Below are positions 34,264 to 42,401 of a stretch of DNA of 64,000 nt, piece by piece. Position 1 is the stretch's first letter. Every line of letters begins with the position of its first letter. Under the pieces are notes generated by a model. That model was not told where the DNA came from. It did no database searches and saw only the letters and a list, made by a program, of their open reading frames with translations. The position numbers and the translations under genes were made by a program. Location of the stretch: the NCBI RefSeq assembly GCF_965200585.1, contig NZ_OZ241361.1; one strand, written 5' to 3'. Source of the DNA: Bacterioplanoides sp965200585 (lineage in GTDB: Bacteria; Pseudomonadota; Gammaproteobacteria; Pseudomonadales; Oceanobacteraceae).

Positions 34264-34995
34264 TTAATGGTGGTGATTATGATGGCTTTCCAGTGCATTG
34301 CCGCTGGCATCATAAAAACCACTGGCACCATGACTGACAAACCCCAGATTAATCATCTTACGGAAAAAAGGATCGGTTTCGTTATCACCAATGTCGGCGT
34401 AATCTGTGCTCAGATACTGCTCACGTTGATGAAACTCAGCGCTGATCACTTGTGGGTCAGTAATAATATCCAGCAATTGCCAGCGACTGGTCTGACCCTG
34501 GTATTGGCGCTCAAACGATTTAACCAGTTTCTGCTGTGGCAACCAAACAATAGTTAGCTGCTCCCCTTCCTGCTGGCGCTGATAAACCACTTCCTGCTGA
34601 CAGCCACGACCCGTATCGGATTGAATTGTCATAGAGGCCAGTAAGGCATCGGGAATCATCTGGTATTTACTTTGCCAGTTACGATCACCCTTACCACGAT
34701 TTAAATCCCCCGGCGCATATTCAATCGCACGTTTATCCTGATCAAAATAACGCGTTGGGCGCACACGGCCGTCACGTACCTGATTCCAGATTTCGGATAT
34801 TTGCTGCTGCGGATATACATGAGCAACCTGGCCCTGCATACGCCACAACTGCATATGCCGCTCTTTTACTGAAGCCTCATCACTGGTCTCTTGTATTAAC
34901 TGATACTGAGCACCAATAAAATCCGGCAAACATTCCTGTGCGGTAAGATTAACACTGGCACATAACGCCAGAACGTTGAATAAATACGATTTCAT
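34264..34995 (-). CDS. Exported protein with His-rich tail, unknown function
   Basis: The 243-aa product has a short signal-like N terminus (MKSYLFNVLALCASVNLTAQEC) and a soluble, Q-rich body with conserved-looking YQLIQETSDEASVKERHMQLWRM and EIWNQVRDGRVRPTRYFD. It ends in ESHHNHHH, five histidines in the last seven residues, suggesting metal binding. Two cysteines (in the QECLPD and GRGCQQ segments) could form a disulfide. I do not recognise the family. It lies 105 bp downstream of, and is co-oriented with, two alkaline phosphatases, which need zinc and magnesium; a metal-supply role is speculative. Confidence 0.7.
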   Translation of the reverse strand: MKSYLFNVLALCASVNLTAQECLPDFIGAQYQLIQETSDEASVKERHMQLWRMQGQVAHVYPQQQISEIWNQVRDGRVRPTRYFDQDKRAIEYAPGDLNRGKGDRNWQSKYQMIPDALLASMTIQSDTGRGCQQEVVYQRQQEGEQLTIVWLPQQKLVKSFERQYQGQTSRWQLLDIITDPQVISAEFHQREQYLSTDYADIGDNETDPFFRKMINLGFVSHGASGFYDASGNALESHHNHHH

Positions 34996-35100
34996 AATTG
35001 ATCAACCACTGTGTATCTGATGAAGCGTGATACGCCAGCAGCGAAGCTGAAACTCCGCTGTGGCGTCATACAACTACCGGTTAACAAACCTCAACAAGCA

Positions 35101-36768
35101 TTAGTTGCTTTGCTGAGTTAAGTCCGCAGCATGTTCCATAATATGGAAAATAATGCTTTGTTCGTTGGTCCCGCTCACCAGATGAGCACCCGGGCCATTG
35201 GCATAAATACCCACATCTTCACCCGAGTGGGTTTCGGAACTCAGCGGTACCAGAGCTTCCTGATGATAACCCGGCTCCGTGGTATCAACATTGGTCAGGT
35301 CTTTACGGCCTGCATCAATATCGTTGCGATACCCTTCGTCTGAATCCGTTTCACTGCCCAGGTCCATAAAGCCACGGCCATTCATATAACCAACGGTGGT
35401 GTATGGCAGGTCATCCGCCGCTTTGGCGACCTCATCACTGCCAACCGGCACAACCTTGCCCAGAATCGGATTACCACGCTTCGGATAACCAGCAATGGTA
35501 AACACATGACCGTGGTCAGCCGTCACAATGATCAGAGTTTCAGCCGGATTCGTAGCCGCCATCGCCGCCTGAATCGCTTCTGAGAACTCAATGGTATCAA
35601 CCAGTGCACCGTGCGCATTACCGGCGTGATGAGCATGGTCAATACGACCGGATTCCACCATCAGGAAGAACCCCTGATTGTTGTTATCAAGAATGCCAAG
35701 CGCTTTTTCGGTCATGGCAGTCAGTGATGGCTCACCGGCAATATCATTGCCACGATCGGCTTCGTACTGCATATGCGATTCGTTGAATAAGCCAAAAACA
35801 CGTTCAGTGGTTTCGGTATTGATGGCATCAAAGCCACTCTGATCGATGACATACACGCCGTTCGGATAAGCGCTTTGCCACTCGCTTGTCAGATTACGGC
35901 CATCGGTACGATCCCCTTCAACGGCGCTCACCGCATCCGCTGAATTTGCCGCCGCATCTTTTGGCAGGAAGTGGCGGCGACCGCCACCCATCACGACCTC
36001 AATGCCGTTCACATCGGTGCCTGAGAAACGGGCTTCGAGGCTGGTTTCAAAGTTCACTAACTGATCGGCAATGTCTTTACAGCCCTGATTCGCTTGCGCA
36101 CCCATATCCGAGATATCTTCCCAGTTACGATCCGCCGATTTGGCATAGGTAGCCGCTGGAGTGGCATGAGTAATACGTGCCGTTGAGATAATACCGGTGG
36201 ATTTACCCGCCAGTTCCGCCAGCTCCAGTGCAGTTACCAGCTCATTACCGGCAACAGTTGAGCAATCGCCACGGACGATATCTTCATCAACACCAATCAC
36301 ACCCACATCGGTTTTCACACCACTCATCATGGCCGTCATGGTGCCAGCAGAATCCGGCGTTTGGGCATCAACGTTGTAGGTTTTGGATAAACCGGAAAAC
36401 GGGAACTTACCAAAGCTCAACTGGTTTTCTTCACCCATCATGCCTTTGTTCTGACCTTCCAGAATACGGGCTGCGGTGACGGTAGAAACTCCCATACCAT
36501 CACCAACAAACAGGATCACATTTTTGGCCGCACCGCGGGCATTGTTAATCGCCTGCAAAGCCGCATCCGTGGAGGCCATCTTAGCAACGGAATCAACATA
36601 CCAGCTGTTGGTCAGCGAGGTCGCCAGTTCCTGTTGCGTCAGCTGAGTGCGCGGACGGGTATCATCGTCATCATCATCCGAGCCACAACCCGACAACACC
36701 AGTGCCGACGTCAGACCCAGAATCCCCAGAGCCAGTTTGCTACGCTGCAAATACGCTAATTTGTTCAT
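35101..36768 (-). CDS. Alkaline phosphatase, lipoprotein form
   Basis: PhoA-family phosphomonoesterase, 555 aa. The lipobox LSGC puts an acylated Cys28 before an acidic DDDDDD linker, so it is membrane-anchored. The metal site begins with Asp90 in FVGDGMG, the nucleophile is Ser140 in TPDSAGTMTAMMSG, and later ligands appear in VESGRIDHAHHAGN, TADHGH and SETHSGED. It is about two-thirds identical by eye to the next gene, with the start 15 bp after that gene's stop (GGAGGAG spans the gap). A shared transcript under the upstream Pho box is likely. Confidence 0.95.
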   Translation of the reverse strand: MNKLAYLQRSKLALGILGLTSALVLSGCGSDDDDDDTRPRTQLTQQELATSLTNSWYVDSVAKMASTDAALQAINNARGAAKNVILFVGDGMGVSTVTAARILEGQNKGMMGEENQLSFGKFPFSGLSKTYNVDAQTPDSAGTMTAMMSGVKTDVGVIGVDEDIVRGDCSTVAGNELVTALELAELAGKSTGIISTARITHATPAATYAKSADRNWEDISDMGAQANQGCKDIADQLVNFETSLEARFSGTDVNGIEVVMGGGRRHFLPKDAAANSADAVSAVEGDRTDGRNLTSEWQSAYPNGVYVIDQSGFDAINTETTERVFGLFNESHMQYEADRGNDIAGEPSLTAMTEKALGILDNNNQGFFLMVESGRIDHAHHAGNAHGALVDTIEFSEAIQAAMAATNPAETLIIVTADHGHVFTIAGYPKRGNPILGKVVPVGSDEVAKAADDLPYTTVGYMNGRGFMDLGSETDSDEGYRNDIDAGRKDLTNVDTTEPGYHQEALVPLSSETHSGEDVGIYANGPGAHLVSGTNEQSIIFHIMEHAADLTQQSN

Positions 36769-36783
36769 AAAATTCTCCTCCGA

Positions 36784-38382
36784 TTACTCGCCAGTCAGGC
36801 CCAGGGCGCGGTTAACAATATGGAATACAACACTTTGCTCAATCACACCCTGTGCCATATGAGCACCCGGCCCCTGAGCATGCAGAGTAATGTCTTCACC
36901 CGCGTGGGTTTCAGACGATGAAGGAATTAAGCTTTCCTGGTGATAACCCGGTGCAGTGGTATCAACATTGGTCAGGTTCTGACGACCGGCATTAATGTCC
37001 TGGTTGTAGCCCTCATCGGAATCGGTCTCGGCGCCCAGATCAGCAAAACCACGGCCATTCATATAGCCCAGCGTGGTGTATGGTTGGGAGTCACTGGCCA
37101 GTGAAGGTTCCGTACTGCCAACCCCCACAACTTTGCCCAGAATCGGATTACCACGCTTCGGATAACCGGCAATAGTGAACACATGGCTGTGGTCTGCCGT
37201 TACCAGAATCAGTGTCTCTTCCGGATTGGTGTTATCCACCGCAGCCTGAACGGCTTGTGCAAAAGCGATGGTCTCATTCAGACCACCTGCGGCATTACCG
37301 GCATGGTGAGCGTGATCAATACGGCCGGATTCGACCATCAGGAAAAAGCCCTTCTCATTGTTATCGAGAATATCAATGGCTTTTGCGGTCATCTGAGCAA
37401 TCGACGGCTCACCGGCAATATCATTGCCCCGATCGGCTTCGTACTGCATATGAGATTCGTTGAACAAACCTAAAACGCGCTCGGTACTGTCGGCGTTGAT
37501 GGCATCAAAGCCAGCCTGATCCATCACGTAAGTGCCGTTCGGATACGCGGCTTGCCACTCTGTCGTCAGGTTACGATTATCGCTACGATCCCCTTCCACC
37601 GAACTGACGGCATCAGCAGAATTAGCCGCTTCGTCTTTGGGCAGGAAATGACGACGACCGCCACCCATCGCGACTTCAATACCGTTAACATCCACACCCG
37701 GGTAACGGGCTTCCAGATAGTTTTCAAAATTCACTAACTGATCGGCAATGTCTTTGCAGTTTGCACGCTCCGGGTTTTCCTCCACCTTCATGTCGGAAAT
37801 ATCTTCCCAGTTACGATCGGCGGCATGTGCATAAGTCGCCGCCGGAGTGGCATGTGTAATACGCGCAGTGGATACCACACCGGTCGATAAACCTTTGATT
37901 TCAGCCAGCTCCAGTGCCGTCACAACTTCGTTACCGGCAACCGTGGCGCAGTTGCCGCGTTCGATGTCTTCATCTACGCCAATGACACCCACATCGGTTT
38001 TCAGACCCGACATCATAGCGGTCATGGTGCCGGCTGAATCCGGGGTCTGAGCATCGACGTTATAGGTTTTGACTAATGCAGAATAAGGAAACTCTTCAAA
38101 GGATAAATAGCCTTCTTCGCCTGGCTTACCGGCGCGTTGTCCTTGCAGGATACGAGAAGCGGTCAGGGTTGAAATGCCCATACCATCGCCAACGAATAAA
38201 ATAACGTTTTTTGCCTGATTAATGGTTGGCTTATTCGCCTCAGCAATTTTTGCCTGCAGGCGGGTTTGTGCATCGCTGTACCAGGCATTATTGGCCTGAT
38301 CAGGAGAAACCATGTCGGCATGCGCACTAGCAGATGCCGCCAGTGCGACTGCCAGAGACAGTGTTAGGCGTTGCAGTTTCAT
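36784..38382 (-). CDS. phoA: Alkaline phosphatase, periplasmic form
   Basis: PhoA-family enzyme of 532 aa with a cleavable signal peptide (MKLQRLTLSLAVALAASASAHA). Landmarks are Asp66 in FVGDGMGIS, nucleophile Ser116 in TPDSAGTMTAMMSG, VESGRIDHAHHAGN, TADHSHVF and SETHAGED. I chose the ATG at 38382 because AGAGGAAA precedes it; the frame starts seven codons earlier. A Pho box lies about 105 bp upstream. The next gene is a close lipoprotein paralogue, so soluble and anchored forms of the enzyme are both made. The symbol is by family, not proven orthology. Confidence 0.94.
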   Translation of the reverse strand: MKLQRLTLSLAVALAASASAHADMVSPDQANNAWYSDAQTRLQAKIAEANKPTINQAKNVILFVGDGMGISTLTASRILQGQRAGKPGEEGYLSFEEFPYSALVKTYNVDAQTPDSAGTMTAMMSGLKTDVGVIGVDEDIERGNCATVAGNEVVTALELAEIKGLSTGVVSTARITHATPAATYAHAADRNWEDISDMKVEENPERANCKDIADQLVNFENYLEARYPGVDVNGIEVAMGGGRRHFLPKDEAANSADAVSSVEGDRSDNRNLTTEWQAAYPNGTYVMDQAGFDAINADSTERVLGLFNESHMQYEADRGNDIAGEPSIAQMTAKAIDILDNNEKGFFLMVESGRIDHAHHAGNAAGGLNETIAFAQAVQAAVDNTNPEETLILVTADHSHVFTIAGYPKRGNPILGKVVGVGSTEPSLASDSQPYTTLGYMNGRGFADLGAETDSDEGYNQDINAGRQNLTNVDTTAPGYHQESLIPSSSETHAGEDITLHAQGPGAHMAQGVIEQSVVFHIVNRALGLTGE

Positions 38383-38486
38383 CGAGTTTCCTCTTTGCAT
38401 CACTAAAAGATACAGCCCGGTAGTGGGGCCATTTAATAAACGAGGCAGAGGCTAACGATGGAAAATGACAACGGCGGGACAAAAAA

Positions 38487-38504
38487 AGGACAGATTTATG
38501 ACAA
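38487..38504 (-). promoter_or_regulatory. Pho box upstream of tandem alkaline phosphatases
   Basis: Minus-strand TTGTCATAAATCTGTCCT matches the 18-bp PhoB consensus (CTGTCAT-A(A/T)A(A/T)-CTGTCAT) at about 16 positions, with the two TGTC direct repeats 11 bp apart. It lies 105 bp before the phosphatase start. A further TTGTCAT half-site is near 38465. Control by phosphate starvation is inferred. Confidence 0.75.
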
Positions 38505-38553
38505 GCTTATCATTAACGTTATATCATAACATTAATAGATAAAATTAAAACCA

Positions 38554-38590
38554 TAAAAAAAGCTCCGATTCCGTTGGAAAAGGAGCTTTA
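38554..38590 (-). terminator. Terminator after fumarase
   Basis: AAAGCTCC (38559-38566) and GGAGCTTT (38582-38589) pair perfectly around a 15-base loop. On the minus strand the stem runs into a T7 tract. Confidence 0.85.
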
Positions 38591-38612
38591 TAAAATGCGT
38601 TTAAGCTTTATC

Positions 38613-38631
38613 GCCGGATAGCGTATCCGGC
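38613..38631. repeat. Palindromic hairpin GCCGGATA-GCG-TATCCGGC
   Basis: Perfect 8-bp stem with a 3-base loop, between the fumarase 3' repeats and its terminator. It resembles short REP-like units; on the minus strand it lies in the fumarase 3' UTR. Confidence 0.6.
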
Positions 38632-38643
38632 TTTAGTTAAGGT

Positions 38644-38711
38644 GCTTAAACCTCTTTAGTGCTTAAACCTCTTTAGCGCTTACACCTCTTTGGCGCTTAT
38701 ACCTCAGTCGC
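38644..38711. repeat. 17-bp tandem minisatellite over the fumarase stop codon
   Basis: Four units of 17 bp start at 38644, 38661, 38678 and 38695. The first two differ at one base; the third differs at a few; the fourth is half diverged. The unit at 38695 contains the real fumarase end: on the minus strand each unit reads GAGGTNTAAGC, so the last two codons and stop (GAG GTA TAA) have been copied three more times into the 3' UTR. Confidence 0.85.
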
Positions 38712-40208
38712 GTTGATGCGCTGGAACCACTCTTGTGGGCCAGTCTGATGCACAGATTCACCTTTGCTATCGACAGCAACCGTCACCGGCATATCGACCA
38801 GATCAAACTCGTAGATGGCTTCCATACCCAGATCTTCGAAGCCAACCACTTTCGCTTCTTTAATCGCCTGAGATACCAGGTAAGCCGCACCCCCAACTGC
38901 CATCAGGTAAACCGCTTCGTTGTCTTTAATCGCATCAATGGCAATCGGACCACGCTCTGCTTTACCAATCATGCCTAGCAGACCGGTTTCTTCCAGTACC
39001 GTACGGGTGAATTTATCCATACGGGTCGCGGTGGTTGGGCCAGCCGGGCCAACCACTTCTTCGCGTACAGGGTCAACCGGGCCAACGTAGTAGATAAAAC
39101 GACCTTTCAGATCAACCGGCAGCTCTTCGCCTTTAGCGATCATATCCACCATACGCTTGTGCGCCGCATCACGGCCGGTCAGCATCTTGCCCGACAGCAG
39201 GATGGTTTCACCCGGTTGCCATTCTTTAACGTCTTCCGGAGTTACGTCATTCAGGTTCACGCGACGCACATTGTCGCCCACTTCCCAGCTGATTTCCGGC
39301 CAGTCTTCCAGACTTGGAACTTCCAGCGATGCCGGGCCACTGCCATCCAGAGTGAAATGAGTATGACGAGTTGCAGCACAGTTCGGGATAATCGCCACTG
39401 GCTTGTTCGCCGCGTGGGTTGGGTAATCCGCCACTTTCACATCCAGAACTGTGGTTAAACCACCCAGACCCTGAGCACCAATACCCAGTTTGTTTACTTT
39501 CTCGAACAGCTCTAAACGCAGTTCTTCGGCACGGTTAGAAGCACCACGTTCCTGCAGTTCGTGAATGTCGATTGGGTCCAGCAGAGATTCTTTTGCCACC
39601 ATCATGGCTTTCTCTGCCGTACCACCAATACCAATACCCAGCATGCCTGGTGGACACCAGCCAGCACCCATCTTCGGCACTTGTTCCAGTACCCAGTCAA
39701 CGATGGAATCCGATGGGTTCAGCATGGCGAACTTGGTTTTTGCTTCCGAACCACCACCTTTAGCCGCCACATGAACGTCAACGGTGTTCCCCGGAACCAG
39801 CTTCATGTGGATAACAGCAGGAGTGTTGTCTTTGGTGTTAGCACGTTTTCCGTCCGGGTCAGCCAGAACCGATGCACGCAGTACGTTATCCGGGTGGGTG
39901 TAAGCACGACGAACACCTTCGTTCGCCATATCTTCCACACTCATATCACCGTCAAACTTCACATCCATACCAATGGTCAGGAAAACGGTCACGATACCGG
40001 TGTCCTGACAAATCGGACGTTTGCCCATGGCGCACATACGTGAGTTGATCAGAATCTGAGCCATCGCATCTTTTGCTGCTTTAGACTCTTCTCGCTGATA
40101 GGCCTCATGAACCGCATCAATAAAATCTTTCGGATGGTAATAAGAAATGTACTGCAGCGCGTCAGCCACGCTTTGGATCAGATCATCTTGCTTGATCACA
40201 GTTGTCAT
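38697..40208 (-). CDS. Class I (iron-sulfur) fumarate hydratase
   Basis: Interconverts fumarate and malate in the TCA cycle. The 503-aa product has the fused alpha and beta parts of the Fe-S hydratase family. The cluster cysteines appear as MCAMGKRPICQDTG, IPNCAATRH and the Cys in GAGWCPPG; the C-terminal part shows GRDAAHKRMV and VGPAGPTTATRM. This is the FumA/FumB type, which is oxygen-sensitive; class II FumC is not seen here. The gene ends in a 17-bp tandem repeat and then a terminator. Confidence 0.95.
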   Translation of the reverse strand: MTTVIKQDDLIQSVADALQYISYYHPKDFIDAVHEAYQREESKAAKDAMAQILINSRMCAMGKRPICQDTGIVTVFLTIGMDVKFDGDMSVEDMANEGVRRAYTHPDNVLRASVLADPDGKRANTKDNTPAVIHMKLVPGNTVDVHVAAKGGGSEAKTKFAMLNPSDSIVDWVLEQVPKMGAGWCPPGMLGIGIGGTAEKAMMVAKESLLDPIDIHELQERGASNRAEELRLELFEKVNKLGIGAQGLGGLTTVLDVKVADYPTHAANKPVAIIPNCAATRHTHFTLDGSGPASLEVPSLEDWPEISWEVGDNVRRVNLNDVTPEDVKEWQPGETILLSGKMLTGRDAAHKRMVDMIAKGEELPVDLKGRFIYYVGPVDPVREEVVGPAGPTTATRMDKFTRTVLEETGLLGMIGKAERGPIAIDAIKDNEAVYLMAVGGAAYLVSQAIKEAKVVGFEDLGMEAIYEFDLVDMPVTVAVDSKGESVHQTGPQEWFQRINATEV

Positions 40209-40279
40209 CGTCGGGCTCTCTCTTGTTTAGGCTGGTGCGGCTCTGATGGCTGCACTTGGCTTGGACTCGAACGGTTGTA

Positions 40280-40306
40280 AAAACGCCCACGAAGAAGTGG
40301 GCGTTT
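40280..40306. terminator. Terminator after DUF2846 lipoprotein gene
   Basis: AAACGCCCAC-GAAGAA-GTGGGCGTTT pairs perfectly over 10 bp. On the minus strand T5 follows, so it ends the transcript of the lipoprotein gene at 40343. Confidence 0.88.
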
Positions 40307-40342
40307 AAAAGCTGACGGTATTGTAACCCATTGAGGAGCGGG

Positions 40343-41086
40343 CTAAAACGGCCACCACTCTTCTTCTTTGCTACGTGGGCGGGCTTTCAGGCCGGTATCT
40401 TCGGCGTAAGGATCGGAAGATTCGAAAACCTCTTCCTGATTCAGGCCAGCATCAAACACCTGCTGCAGACTTTCATCCACCTGCGTTTCCTGTGCAGCTA
40501 ATAAACCACGACCATGGTGAATCATTTGAGTGTTTTCCAGCTCAGCCAATGCACGGCTGGGAGCCACCAGCTGCAATGGGCCATCACCCAGAGGAATATC
40601 CTCCAGATCCGGATCAATTACCGGCGGATCAATTTCTGAGTAGCGTAGGTAGTAGACCTTTCCGGCCTCGGCCTGGAGATAGATTTCAGCCAAACGTTTA
40701 ATCTCAAACCAGCCAATTCCCTCAAAGCCAAAGATGCCACGGCGCATCACGATGTCATACGAACCGGGCTCCATCTCATACCAGGTATAACTGCCCCCTT
40801 TGATATTAAACAGTCGCTCGCCATTTACATTGAAGCTGGGCGTTTCCAGCTCATCCATCGACCATTCTGTCGCGGGACGGTAGACGTACAGCAAGGCGGT
40901 ATTCTGATAATCCCAGCGATAGCCCACCGTTTTAAAAGGTTGTTCCTCCGCTGGAGCAACATAAGCACCAAAATGATCACCAAACGAGTGATGTACGGTA
41001 CAGCCTGTGAGAACCGATACCCCCATAAAACAGAAGATGTACAACAAGGGGGTGTACACCAGGGTGAGCTTTTTTATTTTTATCAT
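40343..41086 (-). CDS. DUF2846 lipoprotein
   Basis: The 247-aa product starts MIKIKKLTLVYTPLLYIFCF and has lipobox LTGC at about residue 28, so it is an outer-membrane or periplasm-facing lipoprotein. A DUF2846-like domain follows: NTALLYVYRPATEWSMDE, then FNVNGERLFNIKGGSYTWYEMEPGSYDIVMRR. The acidic C-terminal tail ends in EEEWWPF. AAGGAC precedes the ATG at 41086; the longer frame to 41188 lacks a signal. It is divergent from the exported paralogues at 41261. Function unknown. Confidence 0.82.
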   Translation of the reverse strand: MIKIKKLTLVYTPLLYIFCFMGVSVLTGCTVHHSFGDHFGAYVAPAEEQPFKTVGYRWDYQNTALLYVYRPATEWSMDELETPSFNVNGERLFNIKGGSYTWYEMEPGSYDIVMRRGIFGFEGIGWFEIKRLAEIYLQAEAGKVYYLRYSEIDPPVIDPDLEDIPLGDGPLQLVAPSRALAELENTQMIHHGRGLLAAQETQVDESLQQVFDAGLNQEEVFESSDPYAEDTGLKARPRSKEEEWWPF

Positions 41087-41187
41087 TATTAAGTCCTTTC
41101 TTTTTACCATTTGCGCCACCTGCCAGTGGAGGTTGACCCACTGAGTCCGGTACAGCAGCAAAGGCTTTGGTAAAAGCCATTGCAGCA

Positions 41188-41217
41188 TTGTACATAAAAA
41201 GTACGCCCTGCTATATT
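41188..41217 (+). promoter_or_regulatory. Promoter candidate for the exported paralogue pair
   Basis: TTGTAC (41188-41193), an 18-bp spacer and TATATT (41212-41217), 43 bp before the ATG at 41261. It lies in the divergent gap with the DUF2846 gene. Confidence 0.4.
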
Positions 41218-41260
41218 GAAATAATTACAAAAAATAACAAAAACAAATGGGAGGTTCGCC

Positions 41261-41773
41261 ATGCATCGATCAGGCAACTTAATGACACTGGCGGTCTTTG
41301 CGATGGTATCGCTGGCGGCGGGTTTGCATTTACAGGCCCAGCCCGGTAACGAAGCCTATTACTCCACCGATATTGATGACGCTGTGGCCCATGCCCAACA
41401 AAATCCGGTAGATAAAGGTTATGTCGGCAAAACCTGGTACAACCGCTCAACCTCCCAGAGTTTTGATTTTCCGAAAATGCTCAATAGCGAAATGAACGAA
41501 GAAGTAATTGAAGGTGCTGTTGGTGCGACCGCGGCCGGTGATCAGCGGGCCGCCACGATTGAAGAGCCGGTACGGGAAACCAGCCTTGGGCGTCAGGTTA
41601 ACGAACCTGATGAAATCAATACCGTTACGCCTTCACCGGCGTTGAACCAATCGTTCGAGTCGTCAGCCAATGCGATTTTTGTGCGCGAAATTAACTATTC
41701 CGACAACAACTTCAGTGGTGCGTCACGCGATATCAGGGCGGATGTCACAATCTCTGCTCAGCCGACCCCATAA
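41261..41773 (+). CDS. Exported protein, paralogue 1 of an unknown family
   Basis: The 170-aa product has a signal peptide (MHRSGNLMTLAVFAMVSLAAGLHLQA), then two blocks shared with the next gene: NEAYYSTDIDDAVAHAQ and YNRSTSQSFDFPKMLNSEMN-EEVIEGA near residues 28-87, and FVREINYSDNNFSGASRDIR-ADVTISAQPTP at the end. The middle (about 90-130) is unconserved and polar. No cysteine, no membrane segment after the signal. GGGAGG precedes the ATG. I do not recognise the family. The paired layout suggests two subunits of one periplasmic or surface structure, but this is a guess. Confidence 0.75.
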   Translation: MHRSGNLMTLAVFAMVSLAAGLHLQAQPGNEAYYSTDIDDAVAHAQQNPVDKGYVGKTWYNRSTSQSFDFPKMLNSEMNEEVIEGAVGATAAGDQRAATIEEPVRETSLGRQVNEPDEINTVTPSPALNQSFESSANAIFVREINYSDNNFSGASRDIRADVTISAQPTP

Positions 41774-41854
41774 CAAGAGCGATGACGGGAACTAAAACAG
41801 AGCCCTGAATAAGACCTGAATAAGAATAGCAACCAGAGTAGTACAGGAACAACG

Positions 41855-42388
41855 ATGCACGGATACCAGCTCACTACGGCTTTATTGATATCAATGCTGT
41901 TACTGCCAGCAGGCGTAGCGCTGGCTTCACCACAACATGATCAATACTATTCGGACGATATCTTTACTGCCATCGAAGAAGCCAGACAGAGAACTCATCA
42001 CTACAACTATTCGCGTGCCAAACGTTATAACCGCTCAACCTCACAAAGCATCCAGATTCCCCGCTTACTGAATACTGAAATGGATGAACACATAGTGGAA
42101 GGAGCTATTCAGGCGAGTGCATCGGGCAGCCAGCAAATATCCGGGCAAAATCAGTTCAACCAGAAAACCACTTCTGCAGCCAGATCAGGTAAAGCTTTAA
42201 ATGAAGGGACACCGGAGCAGGTAGTACCAGCGGCCCCTTTACTCACTCCAGCATCAGGCTTTGTACTGAATATCGAGGCTAACGCTGACAATGTGGTGCG
42301 TGACATTTCTTATACCGGACAGGATTATATCGGCTCTACCCGCGACATCCGAGCCGACGTTTCTGTTTCTGCCACGCCTCGACCTTAA
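41855..42388 (+). CDS. Exported protein, paralogue 2 of an unknown family
   Basis: The 177-aa product has a signal peptide (MHGYQLTTALLISMLLLPAGVALA) and the same two blocks as the gene before it: DQYYSDDIFTAIEEARQ, RYNRSTSQSIQIPRLLNTEM, and a C terminus VRDISYTGQDYIGSTRDIRA ending in DVSVSATPRP. The centre is different and Q/S-rich. Both proteins end in PxP. It lies 81 bp after paralogue 1 on the same strand. ORF length, signal peptide and end-block conservation support a real gene; function unknown. Confidence 0.75.
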   Translation: MHGYQLTTALLISMLLLPAGVALASPQHDQYYSDDIFTAIEEARQRTHHYNYSRAKRYNRSTSQSIQIPRLLNTEMDEHIVEGAIQASASGSQQISGQNQFNQKTTSAARSGKALNEGTPEQVVPAAPLLTPASGFVLNIEANADNVVRDISYTGQDYIGSTRDIRADVSVSATPRP

Positions 42389-42401
42389 CAGCTAGCAACT
42401 A

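Noticed and set aside
38644..38711. CRISPR-like repeats
   Set aside because: The 17-bp units are directly adjacent with no spacers, and they copy the end of the fumarase gene.
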